Below the pieces are notes generated by a model that did not search any database, was not told where the DNA came from, and saw only the letters and a program-made list of their open reading frames with translations. A DNA stretch of 64,000 nucleotides from the NCBI GenBank assembly GCA_025355645.1, contig JANXZG010000095.1:1-64000 (forward strand), read 5' to 3'. Below, piece after piece: positions 1-8,566 of this stretch; position 1 is the first letter of the stretch; the number at the start of each line of letters is the position of its first letter. Source of the stretch: Gammaproteobacteria bacterium. GTDB taxonomy: Bacteria > Pseudomonadota > Gammaproteobacteria > Steroidobacterales > Steroidobacteraceae. The position numbers and the translations under genes are program-made.

Positions 1-416
1 GTGCCTCTCACCGTGACGTCGGTCCAGCCACGCGCCTCGGCAATGGCGATCAGGCTCCGTATGACTTCGGTATTTTCCGATGGTGAAGTGATGCGACCGC
101 CGCGATCGGTAAATGCACGCGTGCCGTCCGGGAAGAAGAACTCATTCCCCACCTGGGTAAAGCGCTGGCGGACGTCCTCCGGAATCTCCCTGGTTCGATC
201 ACGAGGGCGTTCATCCGTGGCCGGTTTGATCTTTGCGTTCGATCCTTGCGTAGGCTTGGGCGGGATCTCCTGTGTGGCGGGCTTCGCCGGGCTAACGGAA
301 TTGAGCGCAACAGGGTCACCTGCGTCCTTTGCGCTAGGCGCCTGATCCTTGCTTCCGGGCCGCACTGAGTTGCCTTTCGCGCTCTGTTTACCGGCGCTTT
401 TTTTCGATGTTGCCAT
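1..416 (-). CDS. LPD7-domain conjugation protein, N-terminal part (cut by window edge)
   Basis: The reading frame opens with ATG at 416 and runs off the window after 138 residues. The first 75 residues are a low-complexity Lys/Ala/Pro/Ser-rich linker beginning MATSKKSAGKQSAKG. From about residue 80 comes a segment with the pattern VRQRFTQVGNEFFFPDGTRAF, then PSENTEVIRSLIAIAEARGW. That pattern matches the LPD7 domain found in large polyvalent proteins and in the tails of MobA/TraI-type relaxases. It starts 9 bases after the virD4 stop, so it is the next gene of the transfer operon. Whether it is a relaxase or an accessory DNA-processing protein cannot be decided from this fragment. Confidence 0.75.
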   Translation of the reverse strand, partial: MATSKKSAGKQSAKGNSVRPGSKDQAPSAKDAGDPVALNSVSPAKPATQEIPPKPTQGSNAKIKPATDERPRDRTREIPEDVRQRFTQVGNEFFFPDGTRAFTDRGGRITSPSENTEVIRSLIAIAEARGWTDVTVRG

Positions 417-425
417 GAATATCTC

Positions 426-2465
426 CTAGCGTTCCTGAAAGGCCGAGCGAAATTTGTCTACCAACTCATCCATATCGCGCTCACTCATGCGCTCCGCGTC
501 GGGCGGCTTCACCTGGCTTAAGTCCGCTGCAAAATCCTCGAGGGTGAGCGCCTCGATTCGCTCGATGTCGGCAATCGTGGCTTCTCGGGTTTGGGAGACT
601 TTTGACGCCGACACCGACGGCACAGCAGCCTGCGCACGGTCCCGATTCGTGCCGGCAGATTCTCGGCGCGGCTTTTGCTCCCGAAAATCCGAGTCCGCTG
701 CGATGTCCGCGGATCCGGCCCCGATAGGCGAAGTGCCCTCGTCAATGCCGGCCTTGAGGGCGGGGCAACGCGCGCCACGTGCCGGCGGTCGAAGAACTCG
801 TACCCGGAAGAAGCGCTCCCGGTAATAACGGCTCTTGTGGCACAGGAGCGGACGCAGACCCTCGTAGAAGATGATCTGCCGCTCGCGCCCCATGTGCTGC
901 ACCTCCTGCGGCAACAGGAGCGCGCGGCGCTGCTCGCTGACATTGACACTGCGCGACCGCCCGCCCTTTGCGCCCAACCCCGACAACGGTTTCGAGTGTG
1001 ATTTGACCTTCACGGTCGTATTACCAAGCTCCTTTGAGATTTCCTCGGCATCGCTATAGTCCTTGGGTGCATAGACAATGCGCGTGGCGAGCGCCTTCTG
1101 GATCGTGTCCGCGGCGTCGTGGCCATAGACTTCCCGTAGTTGGGAGGGGGTCTGGATGACGATCAGGATGCGCACGTTGTAGCCGGGCAGAAACGCGACC
1201 GCATTGGCAATGACCGGAATGCGACCCATGGTCGAGAACTCGTCGAGCAGCATCAGCACTTGATGTTTGAGCTTCGGGTTGTGTTCGGGAAGCTCCCGGG
1301 TCTGTAGGCCAATGGCCTGCTCGAAGAAAAGGTTAAGCAGCGGCTTTAAGCGCTCGAGATCATCGGGACTCACGCCGACGTAAACAGACATCGGCCGAGA
1401 GCGCAGTTCACGCAGGTCAAAGTCGTTTGTCGCAGTCGCCTCATCCAGGATCGGGTTCAACCAAAGATCGAGGCGCGAGGTAAATGTCTTGCGGATGCTG
1501 CTCGCGGTCGTGGGCGCAAGATCGATGACATCGCATAGTGCGCGCACGCATTGCGGTGAGAGCGGCAAACCGCCGCTCTTTCGGCCCTCAATAACCCGCT
1601 TCCAATGCGCGCCGAACCCTTCATCGGCATTCGCCATGCCCTGGCGCAGCACCTCGCCAATGGTCTTCGTGGCAGAGGGGGTCTCAAATAGATACAGACT
1701 GATCCCGAGAAAGAGTGAGCGGGCGCTCGCAGACCAAAAGGGATCCACGCCCGGCGGATCCGGATAGAACATGCCGGCGATGCGCTGGATGCCACTGATT
1801 CTTAACGTCGGATCCTCGGAGACATAGAAGAACGGGTTCCAATGCGCTGTGCGCCCATCCTCGGCGAGCGGATCAAAAAGATGGACTTCCTGGCCAAGTG
1901 ACCTGCGATAGCCTGCAGTCAAGGTCCAATTCTCCCTTTTGATATCGGTGACAACCACCGACCCGGTCCACATCAGCAAATTTGGCACCACGACCCCGAC
2001 CCCCTTGCCGGATCTGGGCGGGGCGGAGAGCAGCACGCCTTGTTGGCCAGCCAGAATCAGGGACCGCCTACCGTAACGGCCCAGGAAAATGCCGTGCTTT
2101 GCGAAGAGGCCTGCCGCGGCAATTTCTGAGCGGTGCGCGAAGCGCGCCTCACCGTGCAGTGAGCGGCGCTTAGGCAATAGAAGTGCGCCCAGACTTGCAG
2201 TGACTAGACCTAAACCCATCAAGGAGGCGAGCGCCGCGCGATTCTGAACCTCATTGAGATCTGGGTAATAGTACGCATAGCGAAAGATTGTCAGTGGCGA
2301 GGCCGCGCGCGGATCTAGCCCGAACCAATGCAGGAAAATGAATCCTGCAAGATATTGCGCCGCGACCAGAGTCACGGTACCCGCGGCGAGAAATTTAAGC
2401 GCGCGCCGGCGCCAGGTGCGGTCAGCCGGCGCTCGCCAGGCTACGGCGCTTGCGCTCGGGGTCAT
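426..2465 (-). CDS. virD4: VirD4/TraG type IV coupling protein
   Basis: This inner-membrane ATPase hands the relaxase-DNA complex to the VirB channel. The predicted 679-residue protein has two N-terminal membrane segments within the first 110 residues, a Walker A motif SAPPRSGKG near residue 148 and a Walker B motif VLMLLDEFSTMG near residue 407, all typical of TraG/VirD4. The tail after about residue 560 is hydrophilic and poorly conserved. I chose ATG at 2465, which overlaps virB11 by 44 bases. A longer open frame reaches 2636, but its extra residues are Ser/Arg/Cys-rich and lie inside virB11, so they look like read-through of the shadow frame. Confidence 0.93.
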   Translation of the reverse strand: MTPSASAVAWRAPADRTWRRRALKFLAAGTVTLVAAQYLAGFIFLHWFGLDPRAASPLTIFRYAYYYPDLNEVQNRAALASLMGLGLVTASLGALLLPKRRSLHGEARFAHRSEIAAAGLFAKHGIFLGRYGRRSLILAGQQGVLLSAPPRSGKGVGVVVPNLLMWTGSVVVTDIKRENWTLTAGYRRSLGQEVHLFDPLAEDGRTAHWNPFFYVSEDPTLRISGIQRIAGMFYPDPPGVDPFWSASARSLFLGISLYLFETPSATKTIGEVLRQGMANADEGFGAHWKRVIEGRKSGGLPLSPQCVRALCDVIDLAPTTASSIRKTFTSRLDLWLNPILDEATATNDFDLRELRSRPMSVYVGVSPDDLERLKPLLNLFFEQAIGLQTRELPEHNPKLKHQVLMLLDEFSTMGRIPVIANAVAFLPGYNVRILIVIQTPSQLREVYGHDAADTIQKALATRIVYAPKDYSDAEEISKELGNTTVKVKSHSKPLSGLGAKGGRSRSVNVSEQRRALLLPQEVQHMGRERQIIFYEGLRPLLCHKSRYYRERFFRVRVLRPPARGARCPALKAGIDEGTSPIGAGSADIAADSDFREQKPRRESAGTNRDRAQAAVPSVSASKVSQTREATIADIERIEALTLEDFAADLSQVKPPDAERMSERDMDELVDKFRSAFQER

Positions 2466-3498
2466 ACCAGATTTCCTTGATGAATCGCTCGTGACGCTCA
2501 ACTCCAAACTGCACGACGACATCGACAAGCAGATAGAGGAGGTTCTTGATATCCGCGCGCGGCAACTCCTGCCCGCCACGGCTTTGCTTGACCAGCAGCA
2601 CGAGTTGCTCAAAGGCAAGTTCTGCGCTCGCCGCATGGATGCTCGTGATCGAGCCTGGGTGACCTGAGTTCACATTACGCAGGTAGTCGAACGCCTCCTC
2701 GGCACGCAATTCGGCAAGCAGGATCCGGTCCGGTTTCATGCGCAGGCAGGATTCCAGGAGCTGCTTTGGAGTCACCCGGGCCAAGCCCTGATCGTCCTTG
2801 GAATAGAACAGGCGTACGTGATTCGGATGCCGATCGAGCACGAGCTCTTTCGCATCCTCAATTGTAATCAGGCGCTCATCCCCAGGGATTTCGCGAATGA
2901 GGGCCTTGGTCCAGGTCGTCTTGCCAGATCCCGTGGGCCCGGAGACAAGGATGTTCTTGCGGCTTCTCACGGCGAGCTGCATGAACGCCTGGTACTCCCC
3001 GCCGCCAAGCAGCTTGAGTAGCTCCTCCTCCGCGGTATCGAGCCCCTGTGAGGAGCGCCGTGCGGCGCGAAAAATGCCACTTTGGCTGAGTTCCTCAATC
3101 GACCAGACCTGATCAGAGGGTCGGCGAATCGAGATCGCGACACAGCCCGTGGTGGTCGCCGGTGGCAGCACGATCTGGATCCGCTCCCCGCCCGGCAAAG
3201 ATGCCGATAAGAGCGGGGATTCCTCATCGATCCGCTGTCGGGTGAAATTCGCAACGAGCTTCGCAAGCCGCCGGCACCACTCGAAGCTCGCAAAGGGCAG
3301 CTCCTCGCGCTCCCATCCTGCACGGGTCTCAAGAAACGCGTGTCCGGGCATATTGATGCACACTTCAGTGACATCAGAGCGCGAGAGGTACGGCTGCAGA
3401 GCGCGCAAGGTCAGTTCGAGCGCGGAGGCTTCCCGCTGGTGAGCCGTCGGAAGCGCGACGACTCGTTTATCGGGAGACGGTAGCAGCTCTAAGCTCAT
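2422..3498 (-). CDS. virB11: VirB11 traffic ATPase
   Basis: A hexameric cytoplasmic AAA-like ATPase that powers pilus assembly and substrate transfer. The 358-residue product has the N-terminal domain of the family, Walker A GPTGSGKTTW near residue 190, the Asp box ITIEDAKELV, and the Walker B/His box region with RILLAELRAEEAFDYL followed by SGHPGSITSIHA. ATG at 3498 begins MSLELLPSPDKRV and overlaps the end of virB10 by 32 bases. An upstream in-frame ATG at 3564 would force a 98-base overlap and adds nothing family-like. Length and motifs fit a complete, functional protein. Confidence 0.94.
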   Translation of the reverse strand: MSLELLPSPDKRVVALPTAHQREASALELTLRALQPYLSRSDVTEVCINMPGHAFLETRAGWEREELPFASFEWCRRLAKLVANFTRQRIDEESPLLSASLPGGERIQIVLPPATTTGCVAISIRRPSDQVWSIEELSQSGIFRAARRSSQGLDTAEEELLKLLGGGEYQAFMQLAVRSRKNILVSGPTGSGKTTWTKALIREIPGDERLITIEDAKELVLDRHPNHVRLFYSKDDQGLARVTPKQLLESCLRMKPDRILLAELRAEEAFDYLRNVNSGHPGSITSIHAASAELAFEQLVLLVKQSRGGQELPRADIKNLLYLLVDVVVQFGVERHERFIKEIWYDPERKRRSLASAG

Positions 3499-4822
3499 AG
3501 ACCGGCCTGAAATCAAGGTCCCTGGCAACCAGGACCTGAATGCGATCGCCATTGCGCACATCAACGGTCGGGGGTATCTCGATCGTGCTCTTGAGAAGTT
3601 CCGTCATGATGTCTTGCGAGGCGGAAGGGTTGTAGACCACGGCGCCCGTGGAGCGCTGGGAGCCGACGGCGCCCTGCACCGCCCCATCGATCATCGAGAC
3701 CAGGATCGCCGCACCGAAGCGCTCGAAGAAGTGTCGATTCACCTTGCCCGTGAGTCCGGCACGCCCGAGTTCATCTGTGCCAGGCGATGCGAGGGGGATC
3801 ACGACGCCGGTGGGCGTTCTCGCCTCGGTCCACAATACGAATACCCTCGCTGCACCCTGCTGCACAGTCCCGACGGTCTCCCCAACCAGTTTGGTACCGC
3901 GTTCCATCAGCACGACTTGGCCATCGGCCCCGAACGTATCGGTTGCTGTGATGCAGGTAGTGAGTCCCGGTAGCGCTGAATTGATGGCGGTCTCCAGCGT
4001 ACAGTCGATGAAAGCGCCCTTAGGCAACAGCAATCGCTGGGTGGGCAAAACTTCAGCGGCGGCGGCCGGCGTGACGGTAGGATGAAGACGCGACGCGAGG
4101 GTGGTCTCACCTAAAGCGCCCATCGCGCCGATCCTGGCGGTCCCTATGGGTCCTTCGGAACTGATGCCAGTTATTGACGCGGAACCGCCTGACGTAGAAC
4201 CAGACAAGGCATCCCCACCAGAAGTTGCGGAAGCCTGCCCATTGTTGGACCCCGACACCGATACGGGGCCACCGAGACGGCGCTCAAGGGCCAGCTGCCA
4301 GGGCAATTTGGTTTGTGGCTGCCCGGCTCCGGCCGGGACTTGGGTCAGCGTTGTCCCGGAGACCGGCTGGGGGTCAGCATTTGCGGGCGGCGGAGCCGGC
4401 GCGGGTCCCAGCATCTGAACTATGGGCGGAACGGGTGGATCAACCCGCCCCAATGGCGGGAGGCGCAAATCGCCCTCAGCCTTGGATTGCGCGGTCGCAA
4501 GGGCTACGTGCCTCGCTGCTTGCGGCCGGGACGCTGTGCGCACGTAGTACCAGCCCAGGAGGCCTGCGCCGAGCGTCGACATCAGCGCGATCGCCAGGGT
4601 GTTGGTGACCCGGGATTGCAGAGAGCGAACGCCAGATAATGTGCTCGCCCCGCGCTCACCGGCGATGTACGAGGCCTCCTCCGCGACGCCGGAGTCCGGA
4701 GAGGCATGCCCAGATTCCTTTTCCAACCCCGCACGCCCATCCGCTTCAAACGAAGATGTAAGCATGCCGGGTTGATTTTCATCGTTGGGGCTGCCCAATC
4801 CCAGTCTTTGACGCAGGCTCAT
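3467..4822 (-). CDS. virB10: VirB10/TrbI channel scaffold protein
   Basis: VirB10 spans both membranes and forms the inner wall and outer pore of the secretion core complex with VirB7 and VirB9. The 451-residue protein has a cytoplasmic N-terminus, one membrane segment at residues 74-94, a long Pro/Gly/Ser-rich periplasmic linker, and a C-terminal TrbI beta-barrel from about residue 255 (RLLLPKGAFIDCTLETAI). The segment containing AAILVSMIDGAVQG near residue 370 corresponds to the outer-membrane antenna helices. Its ATG at 4822 overlaps the virB9 stop by four bases (ATGA), implying translational coupling. Confidence 0.94.
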   Translation of the reverse strand: MSLRQRLGLGSPNDENQPGMLTSSFEADGRAGLEKESGHASPDSGVAEEASYIAGERGASTLSGVRSLQSRVTNTLAIALMSTLGAGLLGWYYVRTASRPQAARHVALATAQSKAEGDLRLPPLGRVDPPVPPIVQMLGPAPAPPPANADPQPVSGTTLTQVPAGAGQPQTKLPWQLALERRLGGPVSVSGSNNGQASATSGGDALSGSTSGGSASITGISSEGPIGTARIGAMGALGETTLASRLHPTVTPAAAAEVLPTQRLLLPKGAFIDCTLETAINSALPGLTTCITATDTFGADGQVVLMERGTKLVGETVGTVQQGAARVFVLWTEARTPTGVVIPLASPGTDELGRAGLTGKVNRHFFERFGAAILVSMIDGAVQGAVGSQRSTGAVVYNPSASQDIMTELLKSTIEIPPTVDVRNGDRIQVLVARDLDFRPVYELRAATVSR

Positions 4823-5658
4823 GGCCGCATCTCCTTGCGCTCCCGGATCACGTCGGGCGCCACGGTGCCGGACCCCAGGCGCTCGCCACTGCCCACGAAG
4901 CCCTTGTTGACAATGCAGCCGGTGAGATTGCCTCGCCGCACCAGAAATCTAGCGGCGACCCGGTGAATGATCACATCGCCCTGCTCCAGGCTGAAGTTCA
5001 GCAGCGATTCGCTGCCGTCGTCATTCTTTACAAACAGCGCCGGCAATTCCCGCTTGGGCGCAAAGGTGAGGCGCGTGTGGATACCATCGTCTGAGGCGGC
5101 TATGGGTCTGACTGACGGATTGCCGCAGAACCAATAATCAATGTTCTGCGTCCGATTTGCGGAGGCGCGTGCGAGTTCCTGGCGTACGCGCTCCTCGGGG
5201 GTCAGCCCATCAGCCGCTGTCGGATGTCGCGCCGGATAGGTAAACCTGACGGCATACATGGCCGAATCCGAAAAGAACGGTTCTTGTGCTGTTGCCGAGT
5301 ACTCAAAATAGTACCGGCGCTTAGTGGTCGAGACGGCGAGGTTCATCTCGGTGCGCGCCACTTTGGGCTTCAAAGTCAGGACGTTATCATGCGCGCTATA
5401 GGTGAGCGCGCCTAAGTCCCCGCCGCTTAGGGCTACGAAAGTTTCACCTTCCTCAAATTCCAGATCTAGGTGAAACCCCACGAATCCATACAGCCGATAT
5501 ACCTCGTCGGGACTGTATAAGGCGGTGCGTATTCGCTGATCGATGAGGCCTTTGGTTGGCAATGTTTCCGCGTTTGCGCATACAGCAATGCCAAAAGTTG
5601 TCACGGCGAGCAGCAGGAACTTCTGTCCGCAGCGCAAAAAATCGTGCGGGGTATTCAT
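4819..5658 (-). CDS. virB9: VirB9/TrbG outer-membrane core protein
   Basis: VirB9 builds the outer ring of the type IV secretion core with VirB7 and VirB10. The 279-residue precursor has a signal peptide ending about residue 30 (GIAVCANA). A beta-rich N-terminal domain follows, including TKRRYYFEY, and then a C-terminal VirB7-interacting domain with NIDYWFCGNPSVRP and FVKNDDGSESLLNF. The gene overlaps both neighbours by four bases (start with the virB8 stop, stop with the virB10 start), so it is translated as part of a coupled block. Confidence 0.93.
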   Translation of the reverse strand: MNTPHDFLRCGQKFLLLAVTTFGIAVCANAETLPTKGLIDQRIRTALYSPDEVYRLYGFVGFHLDLEFEEGETFVALSGGDLGALTYSAHDNVLTLKPKVARTEMNLAVSTTKRRYYFEYSATAQEPFFSDSAMYAVRFTYPARHPTAADGLTPEERVRQELARASANRTQNIDYWFCGNPSVRPIAASDDGIHTRLTFAPKRELPALFVKNDDGSESLLNFSLEQGDVIIHRVAARFLVRRGNLTGCIVNKGFVGSGERLGSGTVAPDVIRERKEMRP

Positions 5659-6404
5659 CGGGCCTCCCCGCCAGAAAGCGTCTTCGAAGGATTGGCCGTA
5701 GAAGAATCAGAGCCCTCGGCAAGGGCTTCGGGCTCCGGGCGAAAATCGACAATCTTGAACCCGAGGGGATTCCAGCGACGGGTGGCGGGTTCGGTCGAGG
5801 GCTTCGCAAAAGCATAGCGAATGGTCGCAATCCAGTGGGTGCGTTGCTCCTCGGCACTTCCCGCCTGGCGTTTGGCTTTGATGTAGCGCACTTGTGCAAG
5901 GTCCGCTACCCCGTCCGCACGGGTGAAAAAGCTCACCGAGACCACTCGCGCCTGTACCGTCGTACCATCCTTGTAAGCGTTTAGCGGCGATTCGGGGTTG
6001 GTCTTCGCCCACGCCTGATACCAGAGCTGATTACGCTGCGGTGTATGGAATGCACCGCACTCCTCGTAGTCGCTCTCGGCGGTCGAGAAATTAAAGCGCT
6101 CGCACACCGTTATGTAATGGTCCAGAAAATATCGCGTGACGGTCTCCGGCATCGCCGCATCCCCGGCATACACCGGCACGACATCCACGAGTCCCGTCGT
6201 GCTATCCACTCGCACAACAAAAGGATCGACGCGCTTCAGGGGCATCAGGAGCATGATTGCCGCGATCGCGAGTGCGGCAACGAGCATTGCGACGACAGCA
6301 ATGCGCCAGGCAATGCGCACGCTGCGCTCTTTCATCGCGATTCGATCTGCATCCCATGAGGCCGCCTCCGCAAAGTACGCACTCATGGCGGGATCCTGGC
6401 TCAT
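5655..6404 (-). CDS. virB8: VirB8 inner-membrane assembly factor
   Basis: VirB8 is a bitopic inner-membrane protein that nucleates assembly of the secretion machine. The 249-residue product has a short cytoplasmic tail, one membrane helix at about residues 31-56 and a periplasmic NTF2-like domain with the family-typical NQLWYQAWAKTNPESPLNAY segment. A hydrophilic tail of about 25 residues follows the core domain. Start and stop both overlap neighbours by four bases. Confidence 0.93.
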   Translation of the reverse strand: MSQDPAMSAYFAEAASWDADRIAMKERSVRIAWRIAVVAMLVAALAIAAIMLLMPLKRVDPFVVRVDSTTGLVDVVPVYAGDAAMPETVTRYFLDHYITVCERFNFSTAESDYEECGAFHTPQRNQLWYQAWAKTNPESPLNAYKDGTTVQARVVSVSFFTRADGVADLAQVRYIKAKRQAGSAEEQRTHWIATIRYAFAKPSTEPATRRWNPLGFKIVDFRPEPEALAEGSDSSTANPSKTLSGGEAR

Positions 6405-6625
6405 TTGCCCTCCGATTCGTCTTGTGGAGCAGATGTGCGAGCGGTAGTGGCAACGGACGGCGACAATTGGGTCGACCGTGCACTTTTCACCGGTGCAGGC
6501 TTATTGATCGGCTCCAGGCGCCCATCGCACTTCACTTTGTTCTTATTCGATGCGCATCCGCCGACAAGCGCTAACGAAGTTGCGAGCACGACAATGCCCA
6601 TGCAGGCTCTAGTAATGTGCGTCAT
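6401..6625 (-). CDS. virB7: VirB7-like lipoprotein
   Basis: A 74-residue precursor with a hydrophobic signal sequence and a clear lipobox LVGGC, giving a lipidated Cys24. The mature part is short and polar (SNKNKVKCDGRLEPINKP). Position between virB6 and virB8, lipobox and size all fit VirB7, the lipoprotein that anchors VirB9 to the outer membrane. The second cysteine, in KVKCDGR, could form the disulfide to VirB9 known from Agrobacterium; that role is an inference. Both ends overlap neighbours by four bases. Confidence 0.88.
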   Translation of the reverse strand: MTHITRACMGIVVLATSLALVGGCASNKNKVKCDGRLEPINKPAPVKSARSTQLSPSVATTARTSAPQDESEGK

Positions 6626-7623
6626 GCCCCTCTCCTGATCACGTTTTCGCGTCGAATAAGTCGCTGGCGCAACGCGAACCCCGCCTTTCGTGGCAGGCTG
6701 TCCCAGCGAGAAGTTTCCTGATCCACTAACAATCCGCGCGCGAACTGACCGCTATGGCGCGAGACATTACGAGTGGCCCCTACAAATCCCCAGGCGAGGA
6801 GCGCACTTACCATCCCGAAGGAACTTAGCGCCAGGCCGCTCGCGAGCCCTGCCGCCATCGGCATTACCTGACGCATCACCAAAAAAGTGAGTCCTGAGGC
6901 GAGACACACCCGTACCGCATCCGCGATCTGAATACCTCCGCCTTGGGCGGCCGCCTGCTGGGCGGCACTTGAGACGACGTTCATCATCAGCGCCGATACC
7001 ATGACGGTTAAGATGGTGACGAAGGCGTAGTTCGACATTTGCGCGATCCAGGCTTCGAAGAAGCGCTTGGTTGAATCAAAGAACAACATGGCGATGAACA
7101 AGGGGCCCAGCGCCAGAAGTATCGTCAGGGCGATCTTGGAGAGGGTCAGCAGGAACATGGCGTAGATCGCGGTAATACCAACGATCAGATAGATCGCAAA
7201 TCCGGCAATGTAAAAGGAGAAATCCCCTTCGAGGAATCCACCCTTTTGGATCAGCAAATTGGCCGCATCGCCACCGGTGAAAATGATCTGATCCACGATG
7301 CCGACGGAGTCAAACGCGCCGATCATCGAGGCTGCGAGCTCCCCGGGCGCGACCGAGAAAGTATCGACGATCAGATCGCTATACAGCCACAGATCAAGCG
7401 CGCAGCCCAAAATTACGACAAGCGTAACGAGTCGTTTGATCCCTAAGACAAAGGGCTCCTGAGTCTGGCCCATGAGCTGCAGATAACCCCAAACCATCAC
7501 GTACACCGTTGCAAGCGCAATAATCGCTGGCTCAAGCGTCGCGGCGAGTCGCGCCGTGTGATCACTGACAAAGTTCGCCAGAATGCCGTTAAGCCAGGTG
7601 CTGAAAGTCGCAAAGAATCCCAT
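6622..7623 (-). CDS. virB6: VirB6/TrbL polytopic channel protein
   Basis: VirB6 forms the inner-membrane part of the DNA transfer path. The 333-residue protein has at least five hydrophobic segments: near residues 30-50, 65-80, 140-160, 165-185 and a cluster at 190-270. It ends in a basic cytoplasmic tail. I chose ATG at 7623 because an AGGGAGG ribosome-binding site lies about ten bases upstream. An in-frame ATG at 7647 would remove that spacing and run into the preceding small gene. The stop overlaps virB7 by four bases. Confidence 0.9.
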   Translation of the reverse strand: MGFFATFSTWLNGILANFVSDHTARLAATLEPAIIALATVYVMVWGYLQLMGQTQEPFVLGIKRLVTLVVILGCALDLWLYSDLIVDTFSVAPGELAASMIGAFDSVGIVDQIIFTGGDAANLLIQKGGFLEGDFSFYIAGFAIYLIVGITAIYAMFLLTLSKIALTILLALGPLFIAMLFFDSTKRFFEAWIAQMSNYAFVTILTVMVSALMMNVVSSAAQQAAAQGGGIQIADAVRVCLASGLTFLVMRQVMPMAAGLASGLALSSFGMVSALLAWGFVGATRNVSRHSGQFARGLLVDQETSRWDSLPRKAGFALRQRLIRRENVIRRGA

Positions 7624-7628
7624 GGCAG

Positions 7629-7811
7629 CTAGCCTCCCTGGGTCCAAACGGTGTACAGACCTTTGTCGTCCCGACCTGCCCGGAGGGCAACAGCGTTGCC
7701 GGCCCTCTTTATTTCCTGATTCGGCACCGGTGCACGCGCGGCAGCGCTTTTGACCGTGACAACAGTCTCCAAACAGAACCGCTCACGCCATGCACCGGGC
7801 CGAAACTTCAT
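7629..7811 (-). CDS. Small hypothetical protein between virB5 and virB6
   Basis: A 60-residue frame starting 11 bases after the virB5 stop and ending 5 bases before the virB6 start, with an AAGGA ribosome-binding site at good distance from its ATG. The product is basic and soluble (MKFRPGAWRERF... ending GLYTVWTQGG), with no signal peptide, lipobox or membrane helix. It is therefore not a typical entry-exclusion lipoprotein, which often sits at this place in virB operons. Spacing and ribosome site argue that it is real; the function is unknown. Confidence 0.55.
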   Translation of the reverse strand: MKFRPGAWRERFCLETVVTVKSAAARAPVPNQEIKRAGNAVALRAGRDDKGLYTVWTQGG

Positions 7812-7822
7812 GATCTATTTCC

Positions 7823-8539
7823 TTAGGGGAGCTGCAGGGGCGAAAGCGTGCGCAAGGATCCGATGCCCGCAATCGCGTTCTCTCGCGCCTGTTGCTTGCG
7901 CGTAAGCTCCTCTGCCTGGACAACCTGATAAAGGATGCCGAGCTTCGTCCCTTCGGTTTGCAGCAGGCCCTGCTCCGATTGAATCCGTGCCTGGAGATCC
8001 AGGGCCCCTTTCGCATCGGTTGCCGACCCGATGGCGGCAATCAATTGCTGGATGGAGGCAAAACGGCTGCTGGTGGTACTGAGTGCCTGTTGGGTAAGCG
8101 CCTGCAAGGTTGCCGCAGACAGGCGTGCCGCCTGCAACTGACTGGTTTCCGCTGGCGACAGCGCGGTAATCTGCCGGGAGCTTAAGACCGCATTGGCATT
8201 GAGATTTGACTGAATGCTCGATGAGAGCGCGGTGTAGTTCGTGCTGGTCTGATTGATGGCGGCAACCAGCGATGACCAGTCGGCCGGCAGGTAGTTATAG
8301 GTAATGCCGGAGAGGAGATTCTGCATGCCCCTGCCGCCTGTCAGGGACTGATACTGGGCCTGGGCTTGCGAGAGTGCACTCTCGGCAGTGCTGAGCTGCT
8401 GCTGGAGAGTCGTGACTTCCATGGCCAGTTGCTTGATCGAAGCAACATCAATGACCGCCCACTGCGCGTTTGCAGTCGGACATAGGCCCAACAACACGGC
8501 ACTCGAAATGAGAGCCATAGCAGATCGATTTATTCGCAT
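7823..8539 (-). CDS. virB5: VirB5/TrbJ minor pilus protein
   Basis: VirB5-family proteins sit at the pilus tip. The 238-residue precursor has a 25-residue signal peptide ending PTANA, followed by a mostly helical Gln/Ala/Ser-rich protein starting QWAVIDVASIKQLAMEV, the standard TrbJ/VirB5 opening (WxVxDxxxxxQ). Coiled-coil stretches rich in LQQQL and AESALSQAQAQY follow, with a conserved NLLSGITYNYLPADW segment near residue 75. Position between virB4 and virB6 agrees. Confidence 0.9.
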   Translation of the reverse strand: MRINRSAMALISSAVLLGLCPTANAQWAVIDVASIKQLAMEVTTLQQQLSTAESALSQAQAQYQSLTGGRGMQNLLSGITYNYLPADWSSLVAAINQTSTNYTALSSSIQSNLNANAVLSSRQITALSPAETSQLQAARLSAATLQALTQQALSTTSSRFASIQQLIAAIGSATDAKGALDLQARIQSEQGLLQTEGTKLGILYQVVQAEELTRKQQARENAIAGIGSLRTLSPLQLP

Positions 8540-8566
8540 GACGCATTCCTCCTAAGGTTTGGACAA

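Noticed and set aside
1..345. Plus-strand frame of 114 residues at the left edge
   Set aside because: It lies opposite the LPD7-domain gene, whose protein pattern is recognisable; the plus-strand product is Ser/Arg-rich without family features.
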